From positions 19,551 through 83,550 of the forward strand of contig CANNQP010000017.1 in NCBI GenBank assembly GCA_947507875.1: a stretch of 64,000 bases of DNA. The letters run 5' to 3'. Shown here piece by piece: positions 8,599 through 18,403 of this stretch (its first letter is position 1; each line of letters opens with the position of its first letter). The DNA comes from Verrucomicrobiaceae bacterium. Its GTDB lineage: Bacteria > Verrucomicrobiota > Verrucomicrobiia > Verrucomicrobiales > Verrucomicrobiaceae. The notes under the pieces were generated by a model that saw only the letters and a program-made list of their open reading frames with translations, was not told where the DNA came from and made no database searches. Both the position numbers and the translations under genes were made by a program.

Positions 8599-9927
8599 TC
8601 AGCTCTGCAGGGTCTCGACCCGCATCCAGCTTGGTTCACCGCGCACGCAGTCCAGCGCGCGGATGGCCGACAGGGCGTCCTTCATGTCACCGAGCTTGGC
8701 ATCGTGAATCATGAGCACAAGGAAGGTCTGGCCACTGGTGTCCTCCAGGTCTTCCGGCTGGATCATGGAGGAAATGCCGATGCTGCGCTTGCCGAGTTCG
8801 GCCGCCACCTGAGCGAGCACGCCAGGCTCATCCGCCACAGTAATGCGCAGGTAGTAGTGGGAGACGGTGTCATCCACCGGCTTGCTCTTGCCATAGAGGC
8901 CATGCGGAACAAAGCCGCTGTGACGTGCGCCATAGACCAGCGTGGCAGCGGCCTCACACAGGTCACTGATGACGGAACTGCTGGTCGGGTCCTGACCAGC
9001 ACCGCGGCCATAAAAAAGCGTCTCGCCCACAATGTCACCATTCACCAGCACGGCATTGAAGCTGCCGCTGACACTGGCCAGCACATGGCTCAAAGGCACC
9101 AGCGTGGGCTGGGTGCGTACCTCAACGAGGCCCTGGTCATCCGCGCGGATGACAGAGAGGAGCTTGATCGTGTAGCCGAGACGGCGAGCGAACTTGAAAT
9201 CAGCGATGTCGATCTTGTCCACGCCCTCGACATGGACGCAGCTCTGGGGAATCCAAAAGCCGTAGCTGAGGGAGGCGAGGATGATGGCTTTGTGCGCCGC
9301 ATCCCAGCCGCTAACGTCCAGGGTGGGGTCAGCCTCCGCGTAGCCTTTTTCTTGAGCCTCGCGAAGGGCATCAGCATAGCTCAATCCTGCCTGACTCATG
9401 CGGGTCAGGATGTAATTGCAGGTGCCATTGATGATGCCGTGAATGGAGAGGATGCGGTTGCCCACCAGCCCTTCCTGCAAGACCTGAATGATGGGAATGC
9501 CACCCGCGACGGCTGCTTCAAAGTAAATCGGCACGCCGCATTGCTCGGCGAGGGCGAAGAGCTCTTGGCCACGCTCAGCCAAAAGCGCTTTGTTGCCCGT
9601 GACGACGATTTTTTTCGCCCGCAGGGCGGCGCACACGAGGTCATAAGCGGTGGTGGTGCCACCGATCAGTTCGACGACAACCTGGATCTCAGCGTCTTCG
9701 ATGAGGTCCTGCCAGCGCGTGCTCACCATCTCCACCGGTAGGCTGACATCTCGGGCTCTCGCCACATCCCGAACCACAACCCGCTTCACCCGAATGTCCG
9801 CCCCGGTGCGCTGGACGATGATGTCACGGTTTTTGTCGAGATTTTTATAAACGCCAGCGCCGACATTACCCAGACCGGCGAGGCCGATGTGGATGGTGCG
9901 GGGTGCAGCGTGGGAGGAGACTGGCAT
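8599..9927 (-). CDS. hom: Homoserine dehydrogenase
   Basis: Homoserine dehydrogenase (aspartate semialdehyde to homoserine, NAD(P)H-dependent), a step in threonine and methionine synthesis. The ~442-residue protein has a Rossmann motif GLAGLGNVGAGV near residue 15, the catalytic-domain signature EAAVAGGIPII and GIINGTCNYIL, followed by GYAEADPTLDVSGWDAAHK. A C-terminal ACT domain begins near VADEPGVLAQVAAEL, which in this family mediates feedback control. The ATG at 9927 fits the family start; the frame runs on to 9999 only by overlapping the purA end. It lies 34 bases downstream of purA on the same strand, probably in one transcript. Confidence 0.95.
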   Translation of the reverse strand: MPVSSHAAPRTIHIGLAGLGNVGAGVYKNLDKNRDIIVQRTGADIRVKRVVVRDVARARDVSLPVEMVSTRWQDLIEDAEIQVVVELIGGTTTAYDLVCAALRAKKIVVTGNKALLAERGQELFALAEQCGVPIYFEAAVAGGIPIIQVLQEGLVGNRILSIHGIINGTCNYILTRMSQAGLSYADALREAQEKGYAEADPTLDVSGWDAAHKAIILASLSYGFWIPQSCVHVEGVDKIDIADFKFARRLGYTIKLLSVIRADDQGLVEVRTQPTLVPLSHVLASVSGSFNAVLVNGDIVGETLFYGRGAGQDPTSSSVISDLCEAAATLVYGARHSGFVPHGLYGKSKPVDDTVSHYYLRITVADEPGVLAQVAAELGKRSIGISSMIQPEDLEDTSGQTFLVLMIHDAKLGDMKDALSAIRALDCVRGEPSWMRVETLQS

Positions 9928-9961
9928 GGTCGCGAAGGGAGGAAAAGGCGAAAGCCTAAGC

Positions 9962-11233
<1,272 letters not shown>

Positions 11234-11280
11234 TTCTGAAAATCGCGGCTCAGGCCGCAGGGATTGGGGTTTGGGGGAGA

Positions 11281-11314
11281 AAAAGAAAGCTGCCGACCTC
11301 ATCGGGCCGACAGC
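11281..11314 (-). terminator. Rho-independent terminator after the FHA gene
   Basis: On the minus strand a ten-pair stem (two G-U pairs) with a six-base loop, arms at 11305-11314 and 11289-11298, is followed by TTTCTTTT. It lies just downstream of the FHA gene stop and upstream of the purA start, insulating the two. Confidence 0.75.
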
Positions 11315-11338
11315 GAAAAATCCGGCCTTGTTAGCGCA

Positions 11339-11836
11339 TCAGGCGGAGAGGTTCATGGCGCTGTAGATCGCGTAAGCACATCCGGCGAGCATCAAAAATG
11401 CCAGTCCATAGAGCGGGCCATAGCCGTGACTTTTCGGCTTGGGCTTCGGCCCAAAGCCGCTGCGACGGGATTTATCGATGGGCGTGGCGCCGTAGCCCGT
11501 GTGAGTCATGCTCTGCGGGGCAATGTAGGAATCTTCTTCAGCAGGTTCCTCGTCGCCGATGAAAACAACCTCAACGTGACCAATGGTGAAAACGCCGCCG
11601 TGGGCCATTTCCAGGCTCTCGACGCGCTGGCCCGTGAGGAAGGTGCCATTGGTCGAACCGAGATCGGTGAAAATCCAGGCACTGCCGTCAAAGATGAATT
11701 CACCGTGATGACTCGAGATGGAGTCGTGGGCAATGACCAGCGCATTGTCAGCAGCCCGACCCAGGGCGACGCGTTCGGAAACAAGCTCCGCTTCGCCTGT
11801 CTGGCCTTCGGGGGTGGTAAATTGGATTTTTGCCAT
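11339..11836 (-). CDS. FHA-domain protein with C-terminal membrane anchor
   Basis: A 165-residue protein. Residues ~18-93 form a forkhead-associated domain, a phosphothreonine-peptide binder, with the standard GR (26-27), SSHHGE (41-46) and GSTNGTFL (60-67) motifs. After a Pro/Lys-rich linker, a single hydrophobic segment (GPLYGLAFLMLAGCAYAIY) near the end makes it tail-anchored with the FHA domain in the cytoplasm. The ATG at 11836 is chosen because the domain starts directly after it; the upstream extension is not conserved-looking. The partner is unknown; the Ser/Thr kinase at 47632 shows the organism has such signalling, but a link is inference only. Confidence 0.88.
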   Translation of the reverse strand: MAKIQFTTPEGQTGEAELVSERVALGRAADNALVIAHDSISSHHGEFIFDGSAWIFTDLGSTNGTFLTGQRVESLEMAHGGVFTIGHVEVVFIGDEEPAEEDSYIAPQSMTHTGYGATPIDKSRRSGFGPKPKPKSHGYGPLYGLAFLMLAGCAYAIYSAMNLSA

Positions 11837-11952
11837 AGCAGGGCGGGCATTTAGCAGCAGCCCCCGGCCCTGGCAAGGCTGAATCCTGAGACAAGCCTCG
11901 CAGAGATTCGAGAGTTGACGGTTCTCCGCCTTCACGCCAGCCTCGCGTCCCC

Positions 11953-12771
11953 ATGAGATTTGCGATTTGCAACGAAACCTACCCTGCTGACTGGTCTTTT
12001 GAAAAAGTGTGCGAAGACGTGGCCTCGGCGGGCTACCAAGCCCTGGAGTTGGCCCCTTTCACCCTCAAGGAAGATCCCCGCCAGATCAGTGAAGCCGATG
12101 CGCTGCGCCTGAGCCACATCGCGACCTCCTTTGGCCTGGAAATCCTGGGCCTGCACTGGCTGCTGACCAAGCCCGCCTGGTTCCACATCACCACGCCCGA
12201 TGCTCTCCAGCGCCGAGAAACGGCGAAGTTCGGTCGCCACCTAGCCCGCGTCTGCGCCATGACGGGCGGACGCATCATGGTCTGGGGCAGCCCGAAGGCC
12301 CGTAGCCTCCAGCCCGAGTGGGCCTATGAAGATGCCTTTAAACGCGCGGCAGACACCGTGCGTGAGGTCGCTGAAGAATGCGGTCAATATGGCGTCGTCA
12401 TTGCCATGGAGCCACTGGGACGGAAGGAGACGAACTTCCTGAACACGGCGGAGGAAACCATCCGCCTCTGCCAGGCGGTCGATCACCCCAGCTGCAAGCT
12501 GCATCTGGATGTGAAAGCGATGAGTGATGAAGAAAAGTCCATCCCGGACATCATTCGGGATAGCAAGGACTGGTTCGTGCATTTCCACGCCAACGATCCC
12601 AACCTCCTAGGACCTGGCATGGGCGAGGTGAAATTTGAGCCCATCATCTCCGCTCTGCGTGAGGTGGACTATCGCGGATTCCTTTCCGTCGAGGTCTTTG
12701 ACTACCGTCCCGGCGCCCAGCACATCGCACGCGAGAGCATGCGTTACCTGCGCGAAGTCACTGGGCTTTAG
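11953..12771 (+). CDS. Sugar phosphate isomerase/epimerase-family TIM barrel
   Basis: A 272-residue AP-endonuclease-2-type (xylose isomerase-like) TIM barrel. The candidate metal ligands are Glu in IAMEPLGRKETNF, Asp in LHLDVKAM, His in HFHANDPN and Glu in SVEVFDY. No signal peptide. The gene is alone on the plus strand between the FHA gene (divergent) and the DUF1501 gene (convergent, 13 bases apart), so context gives no substrate. Family members interconvert or epimerise ketosugars and inositols; the specific reaction is unknown. Confidence 0.85.
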   Translation: MRFAICNETYPADWSFEKVCEDVASAGYQALELAPFTLKEDPRQISEADALRLSHIATSFGLEILGLHWLLTKPAWFHITTPDALQRRETAKFGRHLARVCAMTGGRIMVWGSPKARSLQPEWAYEDAFKRAADTVREVAEECGQYGVVIAMEPLGRKETNFLNTAEETIRLCQAVDHPSCKLHLDVKAMSDEEKSIPDIIRDSKDWFVHFHANDPNLLGPGMGEVKFEPIISALREVDYRGFLSVEVFDYRPGAQHIARESMRYLREVTGL

Positions 12772-12784
12772 TGCAGCTCGCGCT

Positions 12785-14209
12785 TTAGGCGATCAGCTTC
12801 TCAATGACCTGCCCACCGATCTGCGAGAGCTGCTTGAAGCGGCCACCGTGGTAAAAGGTGAGCTTGTTGTCATCCAGTCCGAGCAGGCGCAGCAGGGTGA
12901 CGTGCAAATCGCGAACGTGGTGAACCTCCTCGATGGCCTCCATGCCGCGATCATCTGTGGCGCCGATGCTGTGGCCGGCCTTGCAGCCACCGCCAGCCAT
13001 CCAGATGGTCATCGCCTTGGGATTGTGATCGCGGCCGTAGGCGGTGCCGCCGCGCACGCCATTGTCCGGCGTGCGGCCGAATTCACCGCACCACACGATC
13101 AGCGTGTCATCGAGCAGGCCGCGCTGTTTCAAATCGGTGATGAGCGCCGCGATGGGCTGATCCACGCCGCGGATGAGATTGCCGTGGGCCCGCTCGATGT
13201 AGTCGTGGCTGTCCCAGGTGCCGTTGTAGAGCTGTACAAAGCGCACGCCCTTCTCGACGAGCTTTCGGGCGAGCAGGCATTTGCGCCCAAACGCGTCCGT
13301 GGTGTCCTTGCCGATGCCGTAAAGCTCCTTGGTCTTCGCATCCTCCTTATCGAGATCAATGACCTCCGGCACCTGCATCTGCATGCGAAAGGCCAGCTCG
13401 TAGTTGTTCATGCGAGCCTTCAGTTCGTCGTGCCAGGGATGCTCCTCGGCGTGTTTGGCATTCAATTTGCCCAGCAGATCGAGATTCGCCCGCTGATGCT
13501 CCGGTGTGATGCCCGGCGGCGGTTGCAGATCGAGAATGGGCGATCCTTTGGCCCGCAGCGCGGTGCCCTGAAAGTGCGCGGGCAGGAAGCCATTGCCCCA
13601 GTTGGCGCTGCCGCCCTGCGGGTAGCTGATCTCCGGTAATACGATAAAGCCAGGCAGATCCTGATTCACCGAGCCGAGGCCATACGTCACCCAAGAGCCG
13701 ATGGCTGGATCACCGCCGAAGCGGTTGCCGCAGTTCATTTGGTACATGGCGGTGGGATGATTCACCGAATCGACCTGACAACCGCGATAAAAGCAAAGTT
13801 CGTCCGCTACTTTCGCGAGGTGCTGCCACGGCTCGCTCATCCAGGCGCCGCTCTGGCCGTGCTGCGCAAAGGCGAACGGCGATTTCACGTAGTAGCGTTT
13901 TCCGCTCTCCATCGCCGACTTCATCTTTCCCTCACGCACGAACTCCTTCAGATGGAGCTTTTCGAGCGCGGGCTTCGGGTCAAAGCAGTCGATGTGGCTT
14001 GGACCGCCCTCCATCATGAGAAAGATGCAGTTCTTGGCTTTCGCGGGCACCATCTGCGGTTTCGGCGCGAGCGGCCCTTTCTGCTCCTCAGCAAGCAAGG
14101 AGGTCAAGGCCACGCTGCCGAGCGAGGTGCCGAGGCCATAGACAAATTCACGCCGTGTGGGTGCATGCAGCGCCCGCGAACCAGCACAAGGAAAGAAGGA
14201 GGCGTTCAT
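12785..14209 (-). CDS. DUF1501 family protein with Tat-type signal
   Basis: A 474-residue DUF1501 protein, a family distantly related to sulfatases/alkaline phosphatases and abundant in Planctomycetes and Verrucomicrobia. The N-terminus has a twin-arginine-like signal (R19-R20-EF followed by a hydrophobic stretch), implying folded export. Family motifs include MMEGGPSHIDCFDPKP near residue 65, NHPTAMYQMNCGNRFGGD, GTWDSHDYIERAHGN and CGEFGRTPDN. It starts 3 bases after the PSD1 gene stop and is translationally adjacent to it. The PSD1-DUF1501 pairing is conserved in these phyla and thought to act in polysaccharide or sterol-like substrate breakdown, but the biochemistry is unproven. Confidence 0.92.
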   Translation of the reverse strand: MNASFFPCAGSRALHAPTRREFVYGLGTSLGSVALTSLLAEEQKGPLAPKPQMVPAKAKNCIFLMMEGGPSHIDCFDPKPALEKLHLKEFVREGKMKSAMESGKRYYVKSPFAFAQHGQSGAWMSEPWQHLAKVADELCFYRGCQVDSVNHPTAMYQMNCGNRFGGDPAIGSWVTYGLGSVNQDLPGFIVLPEISYPQGGSANWGNGFLPAHFQGTALRAKGSPILDLQPPPGITPEHQRANLDLLGKLNAKHAEEHPWHDELKARMNNYELAFRMQMQVPEVIDLDKEDAKTKELYGIGKDTTDAFGRKCLLARKLVEKGVRFVQLYNGTWDSHDYIERAHGNLIRGVDQPIAALITDLKQRGLLDDTLIVWCGEFGRTPDNGVRGGTAYGRDHNPKAMTIWMAGGGCKAGHSIGATDDRGMEAIEEVHHVRDLHVTLLRLLGLDDNKLTFYHGGRFKQLSQIGGQVIEKLIA

Positions 14210-14212
14210 GAC

Positions 14213-17038
14213 TCAGTAGAGGTAGGCGAATTCGTTCGAGTTCAGCAGCACAAGGCAGACATCGGCCAGCGCACGTGTTTTGGCATCGCAATCCGCTGGT
14301 TGAAGGTCAGGGACGAAGTCGGCGTAACCGGGGAGCTTTTCTTGGAAGCTGAATTTCTCGCCGGTGTTCTCTTCGACGGCTTCGCGGCGCACTTCGAGCG
14401 GCGGCTTGGGCTTTGAAAACGTCAATTTCGCCTGCTTGGCCTCCATTTGCTGCCAGTGAGCTTCACAACTGGCCTTTTCGTCCGCAACAGGCTTGCGGCC
14501 GAACGTGAGCTCAAACACTCGCGAGATCGGATCGGCGGCTTTTTCCTTCAAGATGCGATTCGCGAGCGCCAGGGCCCGATCATAGCTCGCCTGGCCGTTG
14601 AAGAGGCTGAAGACCTGCGGCGTGACGGTGGAGACCTCACGGGCTTCGCAGGAAAAGTCCGGCGCAGGCTCGTTGAAGACCTCCATGAAGGGATCTCGCA
14701 GACCGCGAATCTTGAGCGCATACAAACTGCGGCGATGTCGCTGCTGTGGCAGCGGATTCGGCACCCACGCGGCGGCAAACGTGCCCATGACCATGCGCGG
14801 CTGCATCGCCACCTCGATGTTGATCTCCGGCCGGTTCGGAATGCCGCCCAGCGTCGGATTGAGCTCGCCGGTGATGCTTAGCATCGCATCGCGAAGCTCC
14901 TCCGCCATGAGACGGCGGGGTTTGAAGGTGGCGTAGGACGAACTTCCAAGTTCGTCAGATGAACGAGCTTGGAAGCTCGTTCTACGATACGCCGCGCTCG
15001 TCATGATCAGCCGGTGCATGTCCTTCACACTCCAACCCTTCTCCACGAGCGTTGCAGCGAGAAAATCGAGCAGTTCGGGATGTGTGGGCTTTTTGCCGGT
15101 GCTGCCAAAGTTGTTGGGGTTGCCCGCGATGGCCTGCCCGAAATGCCAGAGCCACAAGCGGTTCACGAAGGTGCGCGTGGTGAGCGGGTTGTCCTTGCTG
15201 GCGATCCACTTCGCGAGCGCGGTGCGGCGGCCTTCGACCGCTTCGGGGAACTCGATGCTGCCGAGGATGGAAAGCACACCGGGCTTCACTTTCGTCGTCG
15301 GTGAAAACGGATCACCGCCTCCAAGAATGGCGGTTTGTTCGAGTTCACCGTTCTTCATGCGGTCGCCGGGCATGCGCAGCGGCTGGTAAACGTTCACCAT
15401 CGGGAGGGTGACGCCATTGTACACGCTGAAGGCATAGGGCTCGTAGCGCTCCATCTCCCACTTCAGGCGTTCGAGGCCTTTGCGGGCCACGCGTTCGTTG
15501 CCGAAGTCCTGCGGCTCAAAGCCGACGAGCTTCGGCGGATACTGATCCTCCGGCACGCCTTGCTTGGTGAGGATCTGCCGTGCGGCACCAAACACATCGG
15601 AGAAGCCCTTTTTGGCGTTCTTGCCGCCCCCTTGCTTCGCTTGAGCCACCGCAGCGTTCCATTTCGCCGGATCGACCTTTTTCTCGGCGAACCAGTTCGC
15701 CGCATTTTGGAGCAGTTTTTCGTCGAGCGCCTTCAACACGGCCAGATGCTCGGCGCGGCGAGCTTCGAGATACTTTTTCTCCTCAAAGCCACTCGTGTTC
15801 TCCGACTTCAAAAACAGCGCTTCACGCTCGGTAAGCTGCGTCGTCGCGAAGCAGGCCTGGATCGAGTAGTAATCATGCGTTGGCACCGGATCGAACTTGT
15901 GATCATGGCAACGCGCGCATTGCAGCGAGTGCGCGAGGAAGGTCTCGCCGACCGAATTTGTCACATCGTCGAGAAACCGCTGACGTGCGACTTTCGCCAC
16001 CTCCATGCCCGTGAGCTCCCACGGCCCCATGCGAAGAAAACCGGTGGCGATGAGGAGCTCTGATTTATGATTTGTGATTTGTGATTTATGATTTGGGTCA
16101 TCGACCATCTCATCTCCCGCGATCTGCTCGACGATGAACTGATCGAAGGGTTTGTCCGCATGGAAGCTGCGCACGACGTAATCGCGATAGCGCCAGGCAT
16201 TGCCGCGTTCGTAGTCGTTCGCGAAGCCGCTGCTGTCCGCGTAGCGCACGACATCCAGCCAGTGCCGGGCCATGCGTTCGCCGTAGTGCGGGGATTCGAG
16301 CAGTCGATTGATCAAACGCAGCCACGCGTCGGACCGGTCCGACACGTCCGACCAGTCGGACTCAAACGCGGCCACTTCTTCGGGTGTCGGCGGTAGCCCC
16401 GTGAGATCAAACGTGGCGCGGCGGATCAAAGTCCGCGCATCCGCCTCCGACGCAGGCTCCTTCACCGCGAGCAGCGCATCCACCGGGTGTTCGTCCTTCG
16501 TCATTCGGATTTCCGGTTTCCGAACGGGCTGGTAACCCCAAAGCGACTCCGGCTTGTAGCGCCGATTGGCCCATTCCGGTGTCAAAGCACCTTTCACCTT
16601 CACCGTGATGCCATCTTCCGCACTCCACTTGTCCGCGCTCGCCTTCGCGATGGCATTTCGTTTCGCCTCACCGGGCCACGGAGCGCCGCCAGCGATCCAT
16701 TCCTTGATCCACGCGAGCTGCTCGGACTTCAGTTGATCCGCCTCCTTCGGCGGCATCGGCTCCCAATCGTCGTGCTGGCGTGTCGAGGCGAGGTAGAGCG
16801 GGCTTTCGTCCGGCTTGCCGGGCACAAGGGCCTTCACGCCGCTCTCACCGCCTTGGGTCGCGCTTGCGAGCGTGCGCATGTCGTAGTTCGCCTTGATCTT
16901 CTTTTCGTCGTTCCCATGACAAGCGAGGCATTTTTCCTGAAACAACGGCCACACACGCCGCACGAACAATGATTCGCCATCCTCCGCATGCAGGGCGTAG
17001 GTAGTCGCCAAAAAGATCCCGAGAACACGCGGAGTCAT
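14213..17038 (-). CDS. PSD1-type exported c-type cytochrome (DUF1549/DUF1553)
   Basis: A 941-residue exported protein: signal peptide, a planctomycete-type cytochrome c domain with heme motif C37-LA-C40-H41, a DUF1549 domain (PSPHYGERMARHWLD-like stretch, then a second CARCH site in CARCHDHKFDPV) and a C-terminal DUF1553 domain (RTFVNRLWLWHFGQ, RRLMAEELRDAML). It is the first gene of an operon with the DUF1501 gene. Three repeat-derived segments interrupt variable loops without breaking the frame: 16329-16361, 16061-16095 and 14933-14985, encoding SDWSDVSDRSD, NHKSQITNHKS and RRTSFQARSSDELGSSSY. A redox role outside the cytoplasm is inferred from the family; the substrate is unknown. Confidence 0.92.
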   Translation of the reverse strand: MTPRVLGIFLATTYALHAEDGESLFVRRVWPLFQEKCLACHGNDEKKIKANYDMRTLASATQGGESGVKALVPGKPDESPLYLASTRQHDDWEPMPPKEADQLKSEQLAWIKEWIAGGAPWPGEAKRNAIAKASADKWSAEDGITVKVKGALTPEWANRRYKPESLWGYQPVRKPEIRMTKDEHPVDALLAVKEPASEADARTLIRRATFDLTGLPPTPEEVAAFESDWSDVSDRSDAWLRLINRLLESPHYGERMARHWLDVVRYADSSGFANDYERGNAWRYRDYVVRSFHADKPFDQFIVEQIAGDEMVDDPNHKSQITNHKSELLIATGFLRMGPWELTGMEVAKVARQRFLDDVTNSVGETFLAHSLQCARCHDHKFDPVPTHDYYSIQACFATTQLTEREALFLKSENTSGFEEKKYLEARRAEHLAVLKALDEKLLQNAANWFAEKKVDPAKWNAAVAQAKQGGGKNAKKGFSDVFGAARQILTKQGVPEDQYPPKLVGFEPQDFGNERVARKGLERLKWEMERYEPYAFSVYNGVTLPMVNVYQPLRMPGDRMKNGELEQTAILGGGDPFSPTTKVKPGVLSILGSIEFPEAVEGRRTALAKWIASKDNPLTTRTFVNRLWLWHFGQAIAGNPNNFGSTGKKPTHPELLDFLAATLVEKGWSVKDMHRLIMTSAAYRRTSFQARSSDELGSSSYATFKPRRLMAEELRDAMLSITGELNPTLGGIPNRPEINIEVAMQPRMVMGTFAAAWVPNPLPQQRHRRSLYALKIRGLRDPFMEVFNEPAPDFSCEAREVSTVTPQVFSLFNGQASYDRALALANRILKEKAADPISRVFELTFGRKPVADEKASCEAHWQQMEAKQAKLTFSKPKPPLEVRREAVEENTGEKFSFQEKLPGYADFVPDLQPADCDAKTRALADVCLVLLNSNEFAYLY
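14933..14985. repeat. Double-hairpin repeat inside the PSD1 gene
   Basis: A 53-base element of two adjacent near-perfect hairpins: GACGAACTT-CC-AAGTTCGTC at 14938-14956 region and GAACGAGCTT-GG-AAGCTCGTTC at 14961-14982. The two halves are also inverted copies of each other, each beginning or ending with GTAG/CTAC, so the whole can fold as a cruciform. It lies in the loop between the SAAYR and RRLMAEELRDAML motifs of the DUF1553 domain. The hairpin at 37416-37435 has the same architecture. Confidence 0.85.
16061..16095. repeat. Five-heptamer TGATTTN array inside the PSD1 gene
   Basis: TGATTTA, TGATTTG, TGATTTG, TGATTTA, TGATTTG in tandem, 35 bases. It is the inverse of the array at 1436-1470. 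Translated in the coding direction it gives NHKSQITNHKS, located between the GDEMVDD and LLIATGFLRMGPWE motifs of the DUF1549 domain, where family members have a short variable loop. Confidence 0.85.
16329..16361. repeat. GTCGGAC palindromic repeat inside the PSD1 gene
   Basis: GTCGGACCGGTCCGAC (16329-16344) is a perfect 16-base palindrome and GTCCGACCAGTCGGAC (16346-16361) is a seven-pair hairpin with a two-base loop. Together they encode the repetitive peptide SDWSDVSDRSD between VAAFE and AWLRLINRLLESPHYGE, a linker of variable length in this family. Confidence 0.8.
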
Positions 17039-17204
17039 GGTGTGGAAACGAAGCTAACGCTCAAAATTTTCGCACCTTCTCCCCCTCACTTCTCAGGTCA
17101 CGCTGCTTTGCCATGAATGCTGAACCAACTCGCAGGGATCAAAACGCACCTAGACAGCGCCATGGCCCCGTTGTGATCCAGTTGGGCGAATGGAGCAGCC
17201 TTCC

Positions 17205-18104
17205 TCAAGGTCTAAAATGCCTAGCGAAGAATTCCACGGAGGCATTCACGCACGCGTCGAAGGCTTTCTGCTGACCGAGGAAGGCATGCGGAGCCTGGGG
17301 GATGACTTCGAGGCCAGTGGGGATGGCGAGCTTCGTGAGATCGGCACGCGCTGCGTCGGCCTGGGTACTGGGGTCGTCGAGTTCGCCGGTCATGAAAAGC
17401 AGGGGCGGGTCGATTTTGTCGAGGTGATGACGGGGAGAAGCGAGGGCGTAGATCTGGGCAGCCTTGGCTTGTGAATCGCCCAGAAAGGTGCGGTAGAAGG
17501 GATCGTCAGGCTTGCTGCTGAGTTCCCCGATGCGGGCGCTTTCGAGATCACTCTGGGCGCCCATGGCGATGCCAGCCTGCACGGCGCTGGAGTATTCGGC
17601 GTGGCCACCTTCCCCTTCGAGTTCCTTCACGCCACCGCTGGTGGTGAGCAGCGCAGCAAGATGACCGCCTGCGGAAAGACCGGTGACGCCGATGGCATTG
17701 GGGTTGATGCCAAACTTGGCCGCGTTGGCGCGAAGGAAGCGAACGGCGGCTTTGCAATCTTGAATGGCCGCAGGAAACTTGGCTTCGCCACTCAGGCGAT
17801 AGCTGATGGTCGCCGTGACAAAACCTTTCGCGGCCAAGGCTTGCGCGAGATTGGCCATCGACGAGCGCTCGCCTTTGAACCAACCGCCGCCATGGATGCA
17901 GATGATGGCGGGCAATGGCTGCGAGGCCGTATGGAGCTTCCAAAGATCCAGTTGCATCTCGCGTTGGCCATAGCGGGCATAAACAAGGCCCAAATGCGCT
18001 TCGAGTGAAGCCGTGAGCTCGGGCGCTAACTTGGTGGGAAGAGGTTTGGGCTGCTGAGCCAGAGCCGCGGTAGCAAGAAAGGAGAGGAGAAGCAGAGAGC
18101 GCAT
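17205..18104 (-). CDS. Exported alpha/beta hydrolase (BD-FAE/esterase-like)
   Basis: A 299-residue exported alpha/beta-fold hydrolase. The signal peptide is MRSLLLLSFLATAALAQ. Oxyanion-hole HGGGW lies at residues 71-75, the nucleophile elbow GLSAG has Ser144, and the likely acid and base are Asp in GELDDPST and His in APHAFLG near the C-terminus. The arrangement fits the hormone-sensitive-lipase/feruloyl-esterase-like group. The ATG at 18104 starts the signal peptide; a TTG at 18116 is in frame but unlikely. It lies upstream of the PSD1 operon on the same strand with a 166-base gap holding no gene. Substrate unknown. Confidence 0.85.
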   Translation of the reverse strand: MRSLLLLSFLATAALAQQPKPLPTKLAPELTASLEAHLGLVYARYGQREMQLDLWKLHTASQPLPAIICIHGGGWFKGERSSMANLAQALAAKGFVTATISYRLSGEAKFPAAIQDCKAAVRFLRANAAKFGINPNAIGVTGLSAGGHLAALLTTSGGVKELEGEGGHAEYSSAVQAGIAMGAQSDLESARIGELSSKPDDPFYRTFLGDSQAKAAQIYALASPRHHLDKIDPPLLFMTGELDDPSTQADAARADLTKLAIPTGLEVIPQAPHAFLGQQKAFDACVNASVEFFARHFRP

Positions 18105-18403
18105 GGTCGGATGCAACAGATTGTGACGCAGGTCGGATTACCGACACGCCATGAAACTCTAACTTCCGCTTCTCCTTTCGTTGTTTGTTATCACTACCGC
18201 GTGGGGAAGAGCAAAAAATGCGTCAGCGAAAGCATGGGGGGAGCCAAGCCTCTGCTTATCCTTGCTAGCCTCCTAGGAGGTTTTGAAAGCATGTTTGAGT
18301 GCCCCTCCTGAGTTTTTATTGAAGCCGTTTTTGTGACATTCAGCGAAGAAACAAAGACCTAGGCCGTCAACGCGGTGGTCTGTTTTGAGATCAACCAACC
18401 CAC
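18105..18403. other. Intergenic region, no gene seen
   Basis: About 300 bases between the barrel gene stop and the hydrolase start. No convincing reading frame or RNA gene is visible. The only structured feature is the perfect 12-base palindrome CCTCCTAGGAGG at 18269-18280, whose role is unclear. The hydrolase promoter should lie in this region. Confidence 0.5.

Noticed and set aside
18269..18280. CCTCCTAGGAGG palindrome as a terminator
   Set aside because: It has no loop and cannot form a stable terminator hairpin; gene ends are not close to it.
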